64,000 bases of DNA from an uncultured Eubacterium sp. (GTDB lineage Bacteria; Bacillota; Clostridia; Lachnospirales; Lachnospiraceae), in contig CAJTZF010000006.1 in the NCBI GenBank assembly GCA_910584245.1, positions 86,009 through 150,008 on the forward strand, in the 5' to 3' direction. Every line of letters begins with the position of its first letter. Positions within the stretch are counted from its first letter, which is position 1. The notes under the pieces were generated by a model. That model did not search any database. It saw nothing but the letters and a program-made list of their open reading frames with translations, and was not told the origin of the DNA. Shown one piece after another: positions 8,901-16,995 of this stretch. A program made the translations under genes and the position numbers.

Positions 8901-9530
8901 TTCGCCGGCAATGTCTTCATCCTCCACATCAAACGCAAGCTGCTTCTTATTTACCATATACTGCACTGGTTTTTTATCCCCATGCGCCACTAAAAACTCC
9001 TCAAGCGCTTGCTGCTTGGGATTTCTCAAAGTCAAATACTGGTATAAACGTCTCTCCCCCATCTCCCGCAAATAAAGCCATTTGAATTTATCCTCATAAA
9101 AGACCGGCACCGCCTGGTCAAAATGCTCCTTTGCATACTGCACAAATTCCTCATAGGACGTAATCTCTCCGCATATCCCCTCCAAATATGTACCAGTCAC
9201 CGTAATACGGTAAGGCAGCGTTTTCTCCCCGCAGTCGGTAATAATATGGATATCACCGGTGAGTACCTCTCCTGCCTTCCTCGTCCCGGCATGTACTTTT
9301 ACCGTAAGCACATTCTCCTTTCCATCAAAAACCGGAAGAAAATCAATATCAAACTCCTCTACTGAACAAAAGCCCTTAATTTTCGTCCCCAACGCATTTT
9401 TGACATGAAAAATGGCCTCAGCCTCTCCCCCTTCTCTCACATCCAGTTCCAGCTGATCCGTTGACAAAACAATATCCGGCTGTTCATATGTAAACTGGCC
9501 CTGGGCCAGCGACATGACTTTTTCTTTCAT
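6000..9530 (-). CDS. Giant helical-solenoid protein (DUF5717 type)
   Basis: A 1,176-residue protein matching my recollection of DUF5717. The first 130 residues or so are beta-rich and Ig-like. A short linker follows, then a second beta region and several hundred residues of predicted helices with TPR/HEAT-like periodicity. A final beta segment begins near residue 1040. There is no signal peptide or membrane helix, so it is probably cytoplasmic. It lies 21 nt upstream of the Hsp70-like gene and is the largest gene of the window. No catalytic motif is visible; a scaffold role is inferred. The start is uncertain between 9530 and 9542. Confidence 0.78.
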   Translation of the reverse strand: MKEKVMSLAQGQFTYEQPDIVLSTDQLELDVREGGEAEAIFHVKNALGTKIKGFCSVEEFDIDFLPVFDGKENVLTVKVHAGTRKAGEVLTGDIHIITDCGEKTLPYRITVTGTYLEGICGEITSYEEFVQYAKEHFDQAVPVFYEDKFKWLYLREMGERRLYQYLTLRNPKQQALEEFLVAHGDKKPVQYMVNKKQLAFDVEDEDIAGEFMVVKDSWGMAGVRLASDHSFLTLNREHLRAGDFVGNQAVVSFRICPAQVPPGVHRCRVMVETVFQTLEVGIRVHGIKGADLRRKRLAQKKLTARLVRSHIQQMMNSSLRESWLQLLETNRDKLFAMFRGIELQLDGYISHIAGNAAGQRVFQEAVERMAAPALGDKREDVYRYLFALYLKVKNGGSQEERDELISQIRNYYVNGYRHWLPLVLLERLGYYRQRQVDFLEELDLLWDEGYSSPYMHLYRILIILQDMDHLKSLDARTTGALRFASKHDLLTEDLVIAVSLLAVRKKKGTPALLKLLEKGYELYGNKDTLRSICTLLIRMEKQESKYFKWFQLGVEHSLRITELFEYYMYTMEPEQFDDALATVITYFKYENHLRESVKTSFYASIVRNREEHPEYFEAYRDVIRRFALEQLRSRRIGKELAGVYDAFFLEESIQGHVAKELPYILFAYHVRGVNKNMERVVVVHDEGGGETKYNLVNGEAMIHIGTPHFKLYFEDKDGFYHTQEVSCHLEKLLHLDVLAWSCYENGSEHPLLLLHLFSQILERGAAGSRDAIVLHTMIRSGVPGMEYRNKALLALYDYYRSIGEEPLLEEIIKQIDFEHVGEEKRAGILQTMIQHKMKDEALRALRKYRITNCSRKLILLLATWKLEENNRHFDPYFMKLCDFLYQNGVSNAVTLSYLTNFYMGSTEHLHDIYVDAKRCEAVICDGGTERLLGQALFISDDPEKYADIFLDYFNYGANRILVKAFLSYTAYEYVVGKCGLAGGILSKLRKEGFSEKNPVIILAMLKYYSTKDTYTDAEQEYIAYHLSQFAAVGQPLSFMKAFTGKVEVPFEIANMEIFQVCCSSRGNVYIEFQVDGCEKAVQPMRQVFEDIYVYEMLLFWDERLTYRIYAEDRGELKQGVVERKKGSEPWEISSFYRLINEMIRAREGGNKNAYDGLVEQYKGRRQTAGELLKPIG

Positions 9531-9564
9531 TCCGTCCCTCATTCCTTAACCTTCGTTCTCAATC

Positions 9565-10527
9565 TTACGGTGTCGTCTCAATTTTCTTTATCAATGCTTC
9601 GAGCAGACGCCGCTCCATCCTCTGGCAGCCGGCAAGACGGTACGATTTCACTTCTTTGAGCGCCTCCATCGCAATCTGAAGGGCCGCACCCTTGTCACCC
9701 TCAATGAAGAAAAGCCAGTAAGCAAATGTTCTTTTCACATTTACCTCCTCACTGTCATTCATCTTTTCTAAAAAAGGTTTGCCATAATATTTTGCCATCG
9801 CCTCATCCGGCGCAATAATAACATAATAAAACACAAACTCACCCAGCATGGCGAGCTCCGAATGCAGCCATTTCTCCGGCACGTAATTCTCAAGCTCATT
9901 CATAACGGTCTTCACATGGTCGTAATCCCCGGAATCCAGACAACGGTAATAGCACAGGAGCAAATATTTTTTATAGCTGGCGCGGTCCGTAAGCTTTCCC
10001 GTGCCGGGCACCTCCTGAATCGTCAGTTCCCCCGGCGCCTCTCCCGATAAAACTGCATGATAGCATCTCTCATATTCCCGCCGCATCATGCCTGACGCGT
10101 TATCCCCATTTTTTCTTTTCTGCGTCACACCAAGCCTCACGCCCAAAACCAATGTATAGGCTGCCATAACAACGGACATCGCAACCGTCAGCGGGGTGTG
10201 CGGCAAACGTTTTGTCCCGTACAGCTGAATGCACACATTCTCTGTAAAAAATAGCGCCGTTGCCATCGAGAACGCCTCATAGATCAGATTGCGCAAGTTC
10301 GTATCCTTTGGATCAAGCATACGGCAGCTTATGTATGGCTGCGGGTTACATAACCCCACAGAAAGCCCTTTTTTCTTCTTACGGACGCAAATCATAAAAA
10401 AGATAAATTCGTCAAACCGGAACCGAAGAACTGCTCCCACAACCAGCTTTCCAAGCGCAGCTGCCAGGCCAACGGCCACATATCCGGCAACCACGCCTCC
10501 CGCCGCCATAAAAAACTGTGTTATCAT
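9565..10527 (-). CDS. Membrane protein with C-terminal helical repeats, first gene of the operon
   Basis: A 320-residue protein. There is a long hydrophobic segment at the N-terminus (about 1-40), another near 120-145, and then a soluble helical domain with TPR-like spacing (about 190-310). It is unrecognised as a family. The ATG at 10527 has AAAGGTGG upstream but at a long distance (about 13 nt). Its promoter lies at 10581-10609, so it heads the operon running down to thiE. It could anchor the soluble partners at the membrane; this is inference. Confidence 0.75.
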   Translation of the reverse strand: MITQFFMAAGGVVAGYVAVGLAAALGKLVVGAVLRFRFDEFIFFMICVRKKKKGLSVGLCNPQPYISCRMLDPKDTNLRNLIYEAFSMATALFFTENVCIQLYGTKRLPHTPLTVAMSVVMAAYTLVLGVRLGVTQKRKNGDNASGMMRREYERCYHAVLSGEAPGELTIQEVPGTGKLTDRASYKKYLLLCYYRCLDSGDYDHVKTVMNELENYVPEKWLHSELAMLGEFVFYYVIIAPDEAMAKYYGKPFLEKMNDSEEVNVKRTFAYWLFFIEGDKGAALQIAMEALKEVKSYRLAGCQRMERRLLEALIKKIETTP

Positions 10528-10580
10528 AACGAAACTGTTCCACCTTTCTTCTTCCTTGTAGCTCTCCCATCTCTTCCTTA

Positions 10581-10609
10581 ATTGTATATAAATAACAACG
10601 TTTTGTAAA
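10581..10609 (-). promoter_or_regulatory. Sigma-A type promoter of the Hsp70-like/DUF5717 operon
   Basis: On the minus strand: TTTACA (10609-10604), a 17-bp spacer, TACAAT (10586-10581). It lies in the 92-bp gap between the MntP-family stop and the first operon gene, suggesting independent transcription of the operon. Confidence 0.55.
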
Positions 10610-10619
10610 TAAAAAATTT

Positions 10620-11162
10620 TTACCTGCCAAGCATTTGGATGATGCCGATCACGACGAGAGCTCCCCCGGCGAAATAATGGCATATACTGCCGCACCTCAA
10701 TTTCTTATCCCCCAACAGAAGAAATAAAAATGTTAGTACTGCTGCCACCACGGGAAAAGCATAGGCTACGGTCCCCATCCTGCACAGGCTCAGCCCCGCG
10801 CAGAATGAATCAGAGGCCAGCACTCCCCCCAGCACAACTCCCTCAAACGGTTCAATTGTTTTAGAGGCATCCACATCATAATTTTTCTCCTGCTGCCCCT
10901 TAAAAACACTCCAGATTGATCTTGCCCCAAGTATTATGAGAACAAGTCCGCCCGCCATTTCAATATAGTGCGGATTAATAAAATGTCCAAGCCCTTCGCC
11001 CAAAAGCACCGCCACTAGAGAAGTAATGCCGGATATAAAGGCAACGACCGCTTTCGTCACCCAGGGAATTCTAATATCTGCTGCATGATAGGCCGCCCCC
11101 AACGCCCAGGAGTCAATGCTTCCTGACAAACCAAGCAGAATTATTTTGAGCATATCTCGCAT
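10620..11162 (-). CDS. MntP/YtaF-family cation efflux membrane protein
   Basis: A 180-residue membrane protein of about six helices. The paired segments GLSGSIDSWALGAAY near the N-terminus and GGVLASDSFCAGLSL in the second half reproduce the internal duplication with conserved aspartates typical of the MntP/YtaF family. MntP exports Mn2+; YtaF-type members are sporulation-linked in Bacillus. Which activity applies is not decidable. AGGAG lies just ahead of the ATG at 11162; an ATG at 11153 is an alternative. I saw no yybP-ykoY-like manganese riboswitch upstream. Confidence 0.82.
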   Translation of the reverse strand: MRDMLKIILLGLSGSIDSWALGAAYHAADIRIPWVTKAVVAFISGITSLVAVLLGEGLGHFINPHYIEMAGGLVLIILGARSIWSVFKGQQEKNYDVDASKTIEPFEGVVLGGVLASDSFCAGLSLCRMGTVAYAFPVVAAVLTFLFLLLGDKKLRCGSICHYFAGGALVVIGIIQMLGR

Positions 11163-11301
11163 TTTCTCCTAAAATATGACTTTATTTTATCGTATGAAAG
11201 GGGCAGAAAAACGTGCTCTTCCTCATTTGGACCGGGCTAATTGCATAAATGGGGCGGTACAATCATAAGAATGATGTAATGACACAATTAGGGTAGCAAA
11301 C

Positions 11302-13857
11302 ATGAAAAAAACGACAGCCTGGTATCAATGCAGTATTGCTCAGCTGGAACGGCAGCTCCACACAAATATTGAACACGGCCTGACCGAAAAAAAGGCCGGT
11401 TCACTGCGGAGTAAATACGGAAAAAATCAACTTGCACAGAAAAAACAAGATAGTCTGCTAAAAAACTTTTTCGTACAATTCGAAGACTTTATGATAATCA
11501 CTCTATTAATCGCAGCCGCCATCTCCTTCGGCATGTCCTGGCTGGAACATCAGGTGGATTTTATCGAACCCGCCATTATTCTGGCAATTGTCGTCATAAA
11601 TGCCATCCTGGGCGTCGTACAGGAGGCCAAGGCCAAGCGGTCCCTGGAGGCGCTAAAAAATCTCTCCTCCCCACTGGCCCTCGTCATCCGGGACGGAGAA
11701 ATGAAACAGCTGGATTCGGCCCTGCTCGTCCCTGGAGACGTCATTATCCTAGAAGCGGGAAACCTCGTTCCCGCCGATGTAAGGATCGCATCCTGCATGG
11801 GACTTTCAATCGAGGAATCTACCCTGACAGGAGAAACCCACCCGATCGAAAAAAGTGTAGACCCGATCAAAGCGGATGCCGTTCCGATCGCCGAGCAAAA
11901 AAACATGGCGTTTTCCGGGACACTTGTCATCTCCGGCCACGGAAAAGCGATCGTGACCTGTACCGGTATGAACACGGAGCTGGGGCATATCGCGGGAATG
12001 ATTTCAGAGGAAACCGCTCCTGACACCCCCCTCCAGAAAAAGCTGAACCATACAGGAAAAGTTTTAGGAACCGTGGCGCTTCTCATCTGTCTCGGCCTTT
12101 TTATCATCGGAATATACCATAAGCAGCCTATTTTTTCTATGTTTATGACTTCTGTCAGCCTCGGTGTGGCCGCCATACCGGAAAGCCTTCCGGCGCTCGT
12201 CACCATCATGCTGTCGCTCGGCGTAGAGAGAATGGCAAAACGGAAGGCCATTATCCGCCGACTTCCAGCGGTCGAAACACTCGGAAGCGCCACGGTCATC
12301 TGCTCGGATAAAACAGGTACGCTCACAGAAAATAAAATGACAGTGGCCGAGGAATACACGATGGATTCCCCGGAGACACTGTTCACGTATTTCAGCTTGT
12401 GCAACCACGGTATTGACCCAATGGAGAAAGCTTTACTCGAGCGCGCCGCCAGCCTGTCCATTCATACGGATACAGCCAGCCGCAAATACCGCCTGATTAA
12501 CGAACTTCCTTTCGATTCCAAACGAAAAATGATGACGACCTTCCACCAGGGCCAGTCCGGCGTATTGAGCATTACGAAAGGCGCGCCGGAAATCATTTTG
12601 AAACGGTGCAGCCACATCCGCATCGACGGCCAGACCCGCCCACTCACCCCGGGCATCCGTCGGAATATCGACAACAAAGCGCTCTCTTACGCAGGCGACG
12701 CCCTGCGTGTGCTGGCGCTGGCCTGCCGGGATGACATCGGCAGCCATATCCGCAGTGACAAATCCTCCTATGAAAAAAATATGGTATTGATCGGACTTGC
12801 CGGATTTATAGATCCCCCGAGGAAGGAAGCGGAATTTGCGGTGACAAAATGCAAGCAGGCGGGCATCCGCCCGGTTATGATAACCGGCGACCACAAAATT
12901 ACGGCCTCCGCCATCGCTAGCAAGCTCGGCATATGCAAACACCCGGACCAGGTCATGACCGGGGCGGAGCTCGACCGTTTCAGCGATTCCGAACTATCCA
13001 ATATTATATACAAATATCCCGTTTTCGCCCGGGTCTCTCCTGCCCACAAGGTGCGGCTTGTAAAAGCCTTTCAAAATAACGGGGAAGTGGTGGCAATGAC
13101 TGGCGACGGCGTCAACGACGCGCCCGCCCTGCAAAAAGCAGATATCGGATGCGCTATGGGCAATTCAGGAACGGACGTGGCGAAAAACGCCGCCGACATG
13201 ATATTGATGGACGATAACTTTGCCACAATCGTAGATGCTGTCGAAGAGGGACGCGGAATTTTCCAAAACATAAAAAAAGCCGTGCATTTTCTCCTGTCTT
13301 GCAACATTGGGGAAATTATGACAATTTTTGTGGCAATCCTGCTCGGAAAATCTGCGCCGCTTCTACCAGTACAGCTTTTGTTCATCAACCTGGTAACCGA
13401 CTCCTTTCCGGCCATCTGTCTCGGACTTGAGCCGCCGGAAAAGGATATTATGAAAAAACCGCCTGTCTCCGCCACAAAGGGATTATTCGGCGGGGGCGGA
13501 ATGTTTACGATCATCGTAGAGGGTATGTTTATCGGCTCCCTTGCCTTGTTTGCATATATGCTCGGCGGCGATTCTGCCGGACGGACAATGTGCTTCGCCG
13601 TGTTATCGCTGTCACAGCTCGTACACTCTTTAAATATGCGGAGCTCACACTCCTTGTTCCAGATCGGTTTCTTTTCCAATGGAAAGCTGCTTTTCAGTGT
13701 GATTCTTTGCATCGCCATGCAATGTGCGGTCATTATGCTGCCTGCCTTGCAGCTCATTTTCAAAACCACCGCCCTCACCGGGCTGCAATGGCTTATGGTT
13801 GTCGTACTCGCCCTTCTCCCGATTCCGCTCGTAGAACTGGAAAAACGGGCAAGATAA
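11302..13857 (+). CDS. Calcium-transporting P-type ATPase (SERCA/PMCA type)
   Basis: An 851-residue P2-type ATPase exporting Ca2+ at the expense of ATP. The phosphorylated aspartate is D336 in DKTGTLT, the actuator loop is TLTGE, and the hinge is TGDGVNDAP (D602, D606). Calcium-site residues of SERCA are kept: IPESLP in TM4 (its Glu corresponds to SERCA E309), CNIGE in TM5, and INLVTD in TM6. It is slightly shorter than SERCA, as usual for bacterial members. The ribosome site is weak. It is transcribed alone and ends at a strong terminator. Confidence 0.93.
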   Translation: MKKTTAWYQCSIAQLERQLHTNIEHGLTEKKAGSLRSKYGKNQLAQKKQDSLLKNFFVQFEDFMIITLLIAAAISFGMSWLEHQVDFIEPAIILAIVVINAILGVVQEAKAKRSLEALKNLSSPLALVIRDGEMKQLDSALLVPGDVIILEAGNLVPADVRIASCMGLSIEESTLTGETHPIEKSVDPIKADAVPIAEQKNMAFSGTLVISGHGKAIVTCTGMNTELGHIAGMISEETAPDTPLQKKLNHTGKVLGTVALLICLGLFIIGIYHKQPIFSMFMTSVSLGVAAIPESLPALVTIMLSLGVERMAKRKAIIRRLPAVETLGSATVICSDKTGTLTENKMTVAEEYTMDSPETLFTYFSLCNHGIDPMEKALLERAASLSIHTDTASRKYRLINELPFDSKRKMMTTFHQGQSGVLSITKGAPEIILKRCSHIRIDGQTRPLTPGIRRNIDNKALSYAGDALRVLALACRDDIGSHIRSDKSSYEKNMVLIGLAGFIDPPRKEAEFAVTKCKQAGIRPVMITGDHKITASAIASKLGICKHPDQVMTGAELDRFSDSELSNIIYKYPVFARVSPAHKVRLVKAFQNNGEVVAMTGDGVNDAPALQKADIGCAMGNSGTDVAKNAADMILMDDNFATIVDAVEEGRGIFQNIKKAVHFLLSCNIGEIMTIFVAILLGKSAPLLPVQLLFINLVTDSFPAICLGLEPPEKDIMKKPPVSATKGLFGGGGMFTIIVEGMFIGSLALFAYMLGGDSAGRTMCFAVLSLSQLVHSLNMRSSHSLFQIGFFSNGKLLFSVILCIAMQCAVIMLPALQLIFKTTALTGLQWLMVVVLALLPIPLVELEKRAR

Positions 13858-13870
13858 AGAAATGGATCTA

Positions 13871-13914
13871 AAAAAGGACTCCGCCCCAGGCCAAAACTGG
13901 GCGGGTCCTTTTTT
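13871..13914. terminator. Bidirectional terminator between the Ca-ATPase and the chemoreceptor
   Basis: An A-run, GGACTCCGCCCCA, a short loop, TGGGCGGGTCC and a T-run form a GC-rich stem with poly-A on one side and poly-T on the other. It therefore serves both the plus-strand ATPase gene and the convergent minus-strand receptor gene. Confidence 0.85.
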
Positions 13915-13939
13915 ATGCGCAATTCCACAACGCCTATGA

Positions 13940-15388
13940 TTAAAATACCGATTCTCCTTGCCCGCTCATCTCACGAATGGTTTCAATAAGCGAATCCAGT
14001 ATAGAAAGGATCTGGCCGGACAATTCTTCCGCCCTCTTTCCATAGTCCGCCGCCCCCTGCGCGTTTTTAGAAGAAATTGCCTCGGACAGCTTCTTTCCGA
14101 TTCCGTGAAACTCCTTATGTAAATCTCCCAGGCTCTCCCATTTCTGAGCCAGTTTCGGATGTCTTACCACAATTGCATTATAAAAATGGCCGAATGCACA
14201 CTTATTGGGATCCAGTTGAAGCGGCACCGGCTTCATTTCATCCGCCATGCTTACCGCCTTATTCTCCCAATCCTTGTGTGCCTTTTTCGCGGTCTCCAGC
14301 ACTTCGGTTAACTCCTCGTTATTCAGCATAGTAATGCCCGTATTCATTCCCTTATACAGTAATTGTATGCTCGTTGTCAAATGGCTGTCGATCTCCTCCA
14401 CCCGCTGTGCCACACCCTTTGTCTCGCTGGCGAGTTCACTTACGGTTACCGTCAGATGGGTAATGTCCTCTGCGTCCCGGCTGCACTGCTCCATCGCATC
14501 ATTTACATCACAGGATGCCAGTTCCACCATTTTCATATACTCATCCATCGCGCTTACATCCTTCGCCACCTGTTCCAGCATACGAATGTTTTCTCCAACC
14601 GTCTTAAATACAACATCAATCTTCTGGCTCATCTGCTGCGTTGACTGCGCGGCTTGCTGCGTGCTCTCCTTCCCCGCACGGGAAGCCTCATAAATTTCAT
14701 TTACAAACTTGCGCATGGAATCTAATTCCTTTTGCGTATTTTCCGCCAACACGCCGACTTCCCCGGCTACGACGGCAAATCCCCTGCCCTGTTCGCCGGC
14801 TCTCGCCGCCTCGATCGCAGCATTCAGCGCAAGGAGATTCGTCTGCACCGCGATTCCCTGCACACTATCCACAATTCCCTCAATCTCATGCACAAGCTCC
14901 ACTAAATTTGAGATCTGCTCATTCATAAAATCGGTATCCTTCACGACACCGTCTTTTAAAACACCAACCTCCTGTAAAAGCCTGGCTCCCTCACTATTCT
15001 TTTCTGTCAGTGCCTGGCTCTCCTTTGACAGCTGCTGCAGCCGGTCTGAAGTATACCCGACATTTTCTGTTACCTGCCCCATCGTGGCAGTCGTCTCCTC
15101 TACGATGGCCAGGTTGGATTGGGACAGATCGGCCAGCTTTCCGGCAAAGTCTGCGAGATAGTCCGACATATAAGTCATTTCCACATCAAAATTAGAAATC
15201 TGGCTCGCCGCCTGCATGATCTCCTTCGACTGGACAACCGATGTATCCTGAAAATCCAAAACACGTCCAACCGCTTCCAGCAGCTCTTTCAACTGTGGCA
15301 GCCGCACGGACGGCTTCTCCGGCTTTCCACCTTTCATTCTCTCTTCAATGTACTTTAGTACACTTTGTATCTCCTCTGTTTTTTTCAT
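13940..15388 (-). CDS. Soluble methyl-accepting chemotaxis protein with zinc-binding CZB domain
   Basis: A 482-residue cytoplasmic chemoreceptor with no membrane helix. The signalling hairpin tip is clear (GIAVQTNLLALNAAIEAARA, then GEQGRGFAVVAGEV). The C-terminus carries a CZB domain with the expected zinc ligands: His in AHKDWE, Cys in NKCAFGHF, His in HPKLAQKW and HKEFHGIG. CZB receptors sense zinc, or oxidants through zinc. GGAGGG lies 8 nt before the ATG at 15388. The gene is divergent from a ZIP zinc-type transporter. No other chemotaxis gene is in the window. Confidence 0.92.
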   Translation of the reverse strand: MKKTEEIQSVLKYIEERMKGGKPEKPSVRLPQLKELLEAVGRVLDFQDTSVVQSKEIMQAASQISNFDVEMTYMSDYLADFAGKLADLSQSNLAIVEETTATMGQVTENVGYTSDRLQQLSKESQALTEKNSEGARLLQEVGVLKDGVVKDTDFMNEQISNLVELVHEIEGIVDSVQGIAVQTNLLALNAAIEAARAGEQGRGFAVVAGEVGVLAENTQKELDSMRKFVNEIYEASRAGKESTQQAAQSTQQMSQKIDVVFKTVGENIRMLEQVAKDVSAMDEYMKMVELASCDVNDAMEQCSRDAEDITHLTVTVSELASETKGVAQRVEEIDSHLTTSIQLLYKGMNTGITMLNNEELTEVLETAKKAHKDWENKAVSMADEMKPVPLQLDPNKCAFGHFYNAIVVRHPKLAQKWESLGDLHKEFHGIGKKLSEAISSKNAQGAADYGKRAEELSGQILSILDSLIETIREMSGQGESVF

Positions 15389-15592
15389 TGCGGTTTCCCT
15401 CCAATCCATACAATGCCCGCGTTAAAAGATTTTTCTATATCTATTATAGCGAACTCTGGCGGGATAATCAATGGTATATATTATGGGAACTGCAAAAATC
15501 CCATCGGCCGCCGTACTATCACCACCCATACGCCGCTGTCATATATTAAATCAAACAGGAATAGAGCTCACTTTGCGGGAACGAGGAAAAAC

Positions 15593-16396
15593 ATGGACAA
15601 TATAATTTTAATGGCGCTTATTGCGACACTTGGCACATGGTCTGTCACAGCCCTGGGCGCCGCCACTGTAGTCTTTTTTAAAAAACCAAGTCCATCTCTG
15701 CTAAATCTTATGCTTGGCTTTTCCGCAGGCGTCATGATCGCAGCCAGCTTCTGGTCTTTGCTCCAGCCTGCAATCGAGCGCGCGGAACAAACGCTTGACA
15801 CACCCGCATATGCCGTCGCCACAGCCGGATTTTTAAGCGGGGCTGTTTTTATGTGGCTTTCCGATAAAGCGGTTTGCAAAATGCGGAGCAGAGTTGACAG
15901 CACGCCGGGTATGACAGAAGAAAAGCTGAACCGGATCATCATGCTCATTCTTTCCATAACGCTCCATAATATTCCGGAAGGCCTTGCCGTGGGCGTCGCA
16001 TTTGGCACGCTGCAAAATGGCAGCTATACCGCGGAAAACTTGATGGGAGCGATAACGATCGCCGTCGGCATCGGATTACAGAATTTTCCGGAAGGCGCTG
16101 CCGTTTCCATACCGCTCCGGCGCGAGGGCTACTCCCGCCGAAGGAGTTTTTTGCTGGGCCAGGCATCCGCCATTGTAGAACCGGCCGCAGGAGTGATTGG
16201 GGCAATACTGGTCGTCCATATCGTCACCGTACTTCCCTATGCCCTCGCCTTTGCCGCCGGCGCTATGATCCTTGTCGCCGTCCACGAGCTAATACCAGAA
16301 TGCCAGCAAAATAAACAGGCCCAGCCCTACTTTGCCACAATGGGAATTGTAGCCGGTTTTGCCGTTATGATGCTGCTAGACGTCATGCTCGGATAA
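15593..16396 (+). CDS. ZIP-family divalent metal transporter
   Basis: A 267-residue inner-membrane transporter with about eight helices. The metal-site motifs HNIPEG in TM4 and QNFPEG in TM5 identify the ZIP (ZupT-like/GufA) family, which carries Zn2+ and other divalent metals, usually inward. The start at 15593 has GAGG 6-7 nt upstream; longer in-frame extensions lack a site. The divergent partner is the zinc-type chemoreceptor, with a shared 204-bp intergenic region containing TATAAT-like sequence. Confidence 0.9.
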   Translation: MDNIILMALIATLGTWSVTALGAATVVFFKKPSPSLLNLMLGFSAGVMIAASFWSLLQPAIERAEQTLDTPAYAVATAGFLSGAVFMWLSDKAVCKMRSRVDSTPGMTEEKLNRIIMLILSITLHNIPEGLAVGVAFGTLQNGSYTAENLMGAITIAVGIGLQNFPEGAAVSIPLRREGYSRRRSFLLGQASAIVEPAAGVIGAILVVHIVTVLPYALAFAAGAMILVAVHELIPECQQNKQAQPYFATMGIVAGFAVMMLLDVMLG

Positions 16397-16413
16397 TTTT
16401 AAAAAAATAGTTC

Positions 16414-16464
16414 TTGACAATAATCCGATTTCGGACTATAATAATTTAACAGTCCGAAATCGGA
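16414..16464 (+). promoter_or_regulatory. Promoter with two MarR-type operators
   Basis: A near-consensus promoter has TTGACA (16414-16419), a 17-bp spacer and TATAAT (16437-16442). Operator 1, TCCGATTTCGGA (16424-16435), fills the spacer; operator 2, TCCGAAATCGGA (16453-16464), lies just after the -10. The two are reverse complements, and each is itself a near-palindrome. Centres are 29 bp apart. Repression by the downstream MarR protein at both sites is the natural reading. Confidence 0.88.
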
Positions 16465-16503
16465 CAAACTGTATGAAATAGCACCGAAAAAGGGAGGCCA
16501 GGC

Positions 16504-16980
16504 ATGAACAGACATGTAAACATAAAACAGCGCGAATATGACAGACTGTATAAGGAGATGGATGATTTATACCACGCGGTAGCAAAGGAAGAAGGACTTT
16601 CCGACAGCGCACTTATTATTTTTTATGAAATATACGAGCTGGGGGATGGTTGTCTTCAAAAAGAAATTTGTGAGCGGGCATTTGTCAGCAAGCAGACCAT
16701 TCATTCCTCGATCCACAACCTGGAAAGGGACGGTTATCTGCGTCTGGAAAAGAGCAACGGAAGAGACCGGCGCATCCACCTGACAACAAAGGGAGAAAAA
16801 CTCGTGAATGAAAAAGTTGTCCCAATCATATGCGCAGAAAATGCAGTCTTTGAAGAGATGACAGAGAAAGAAACCGATGAACTATTGCGCCTATCGGCAA
16901 AATATTTATGTATTCTGCGCCAAAAGCTGGCAGACAGGACTCATATAACGGACCCGGACTATTTTTCGCACGGATCCTGA
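16504..16980 (+). CDS. MarR-family transcriptional regulator
   Basis: A 158-residue winged-helix regulator. The helix-turn-helix lies around residues 55-80 (KEICERAFVSKQTIHSSIHN), followed by the wing (LEKSNGRDRRIHLT). GGGAGG sits 6 nt before the ATG. It is the first gene of an operon with the MATE exporter 15 nt downstream, and it probably represses its own promoter at the two palindromes upstream until a ligand binds. Confidence 0.92.
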   Translation: MNRHVNIKQREYDRLYKEMDDLYHAVAKEEGLSDSALIIFYEIYELGDGCLQKEICERAFVSKQTIHSSIHNLERDGYLRLEKSNGRDRRIHLTTKGEKLVNEKVVPIICAENAVFEEMTEKETDELLRLSAKYLCILRQKLADRTHITDPDYFSHGS

Positions 16981-16995
16981 AAGGGAGAACATGCT

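Noticed and set aside
11163..11301. yybP-ykoY manganese riboswitch near the MntP/YtaF gene
   Set aside because: I could not find the conserved loops; the region shows no strong paired structure.
11550..12461. 303-codon minus-strand open frame
   Set aside because: It lies opposite the Ca2+ P-type ATPase gene, whose motifs are complete in the plus frame; the product is low-complexity Ser/Arg-rich and has no start site.
13071..13928. 285-codon minus-strand open frame over the ATPase 3' end
   Set aside because: It is a shadow of the ATPase gene and runs through the terminator at 13871-13914.
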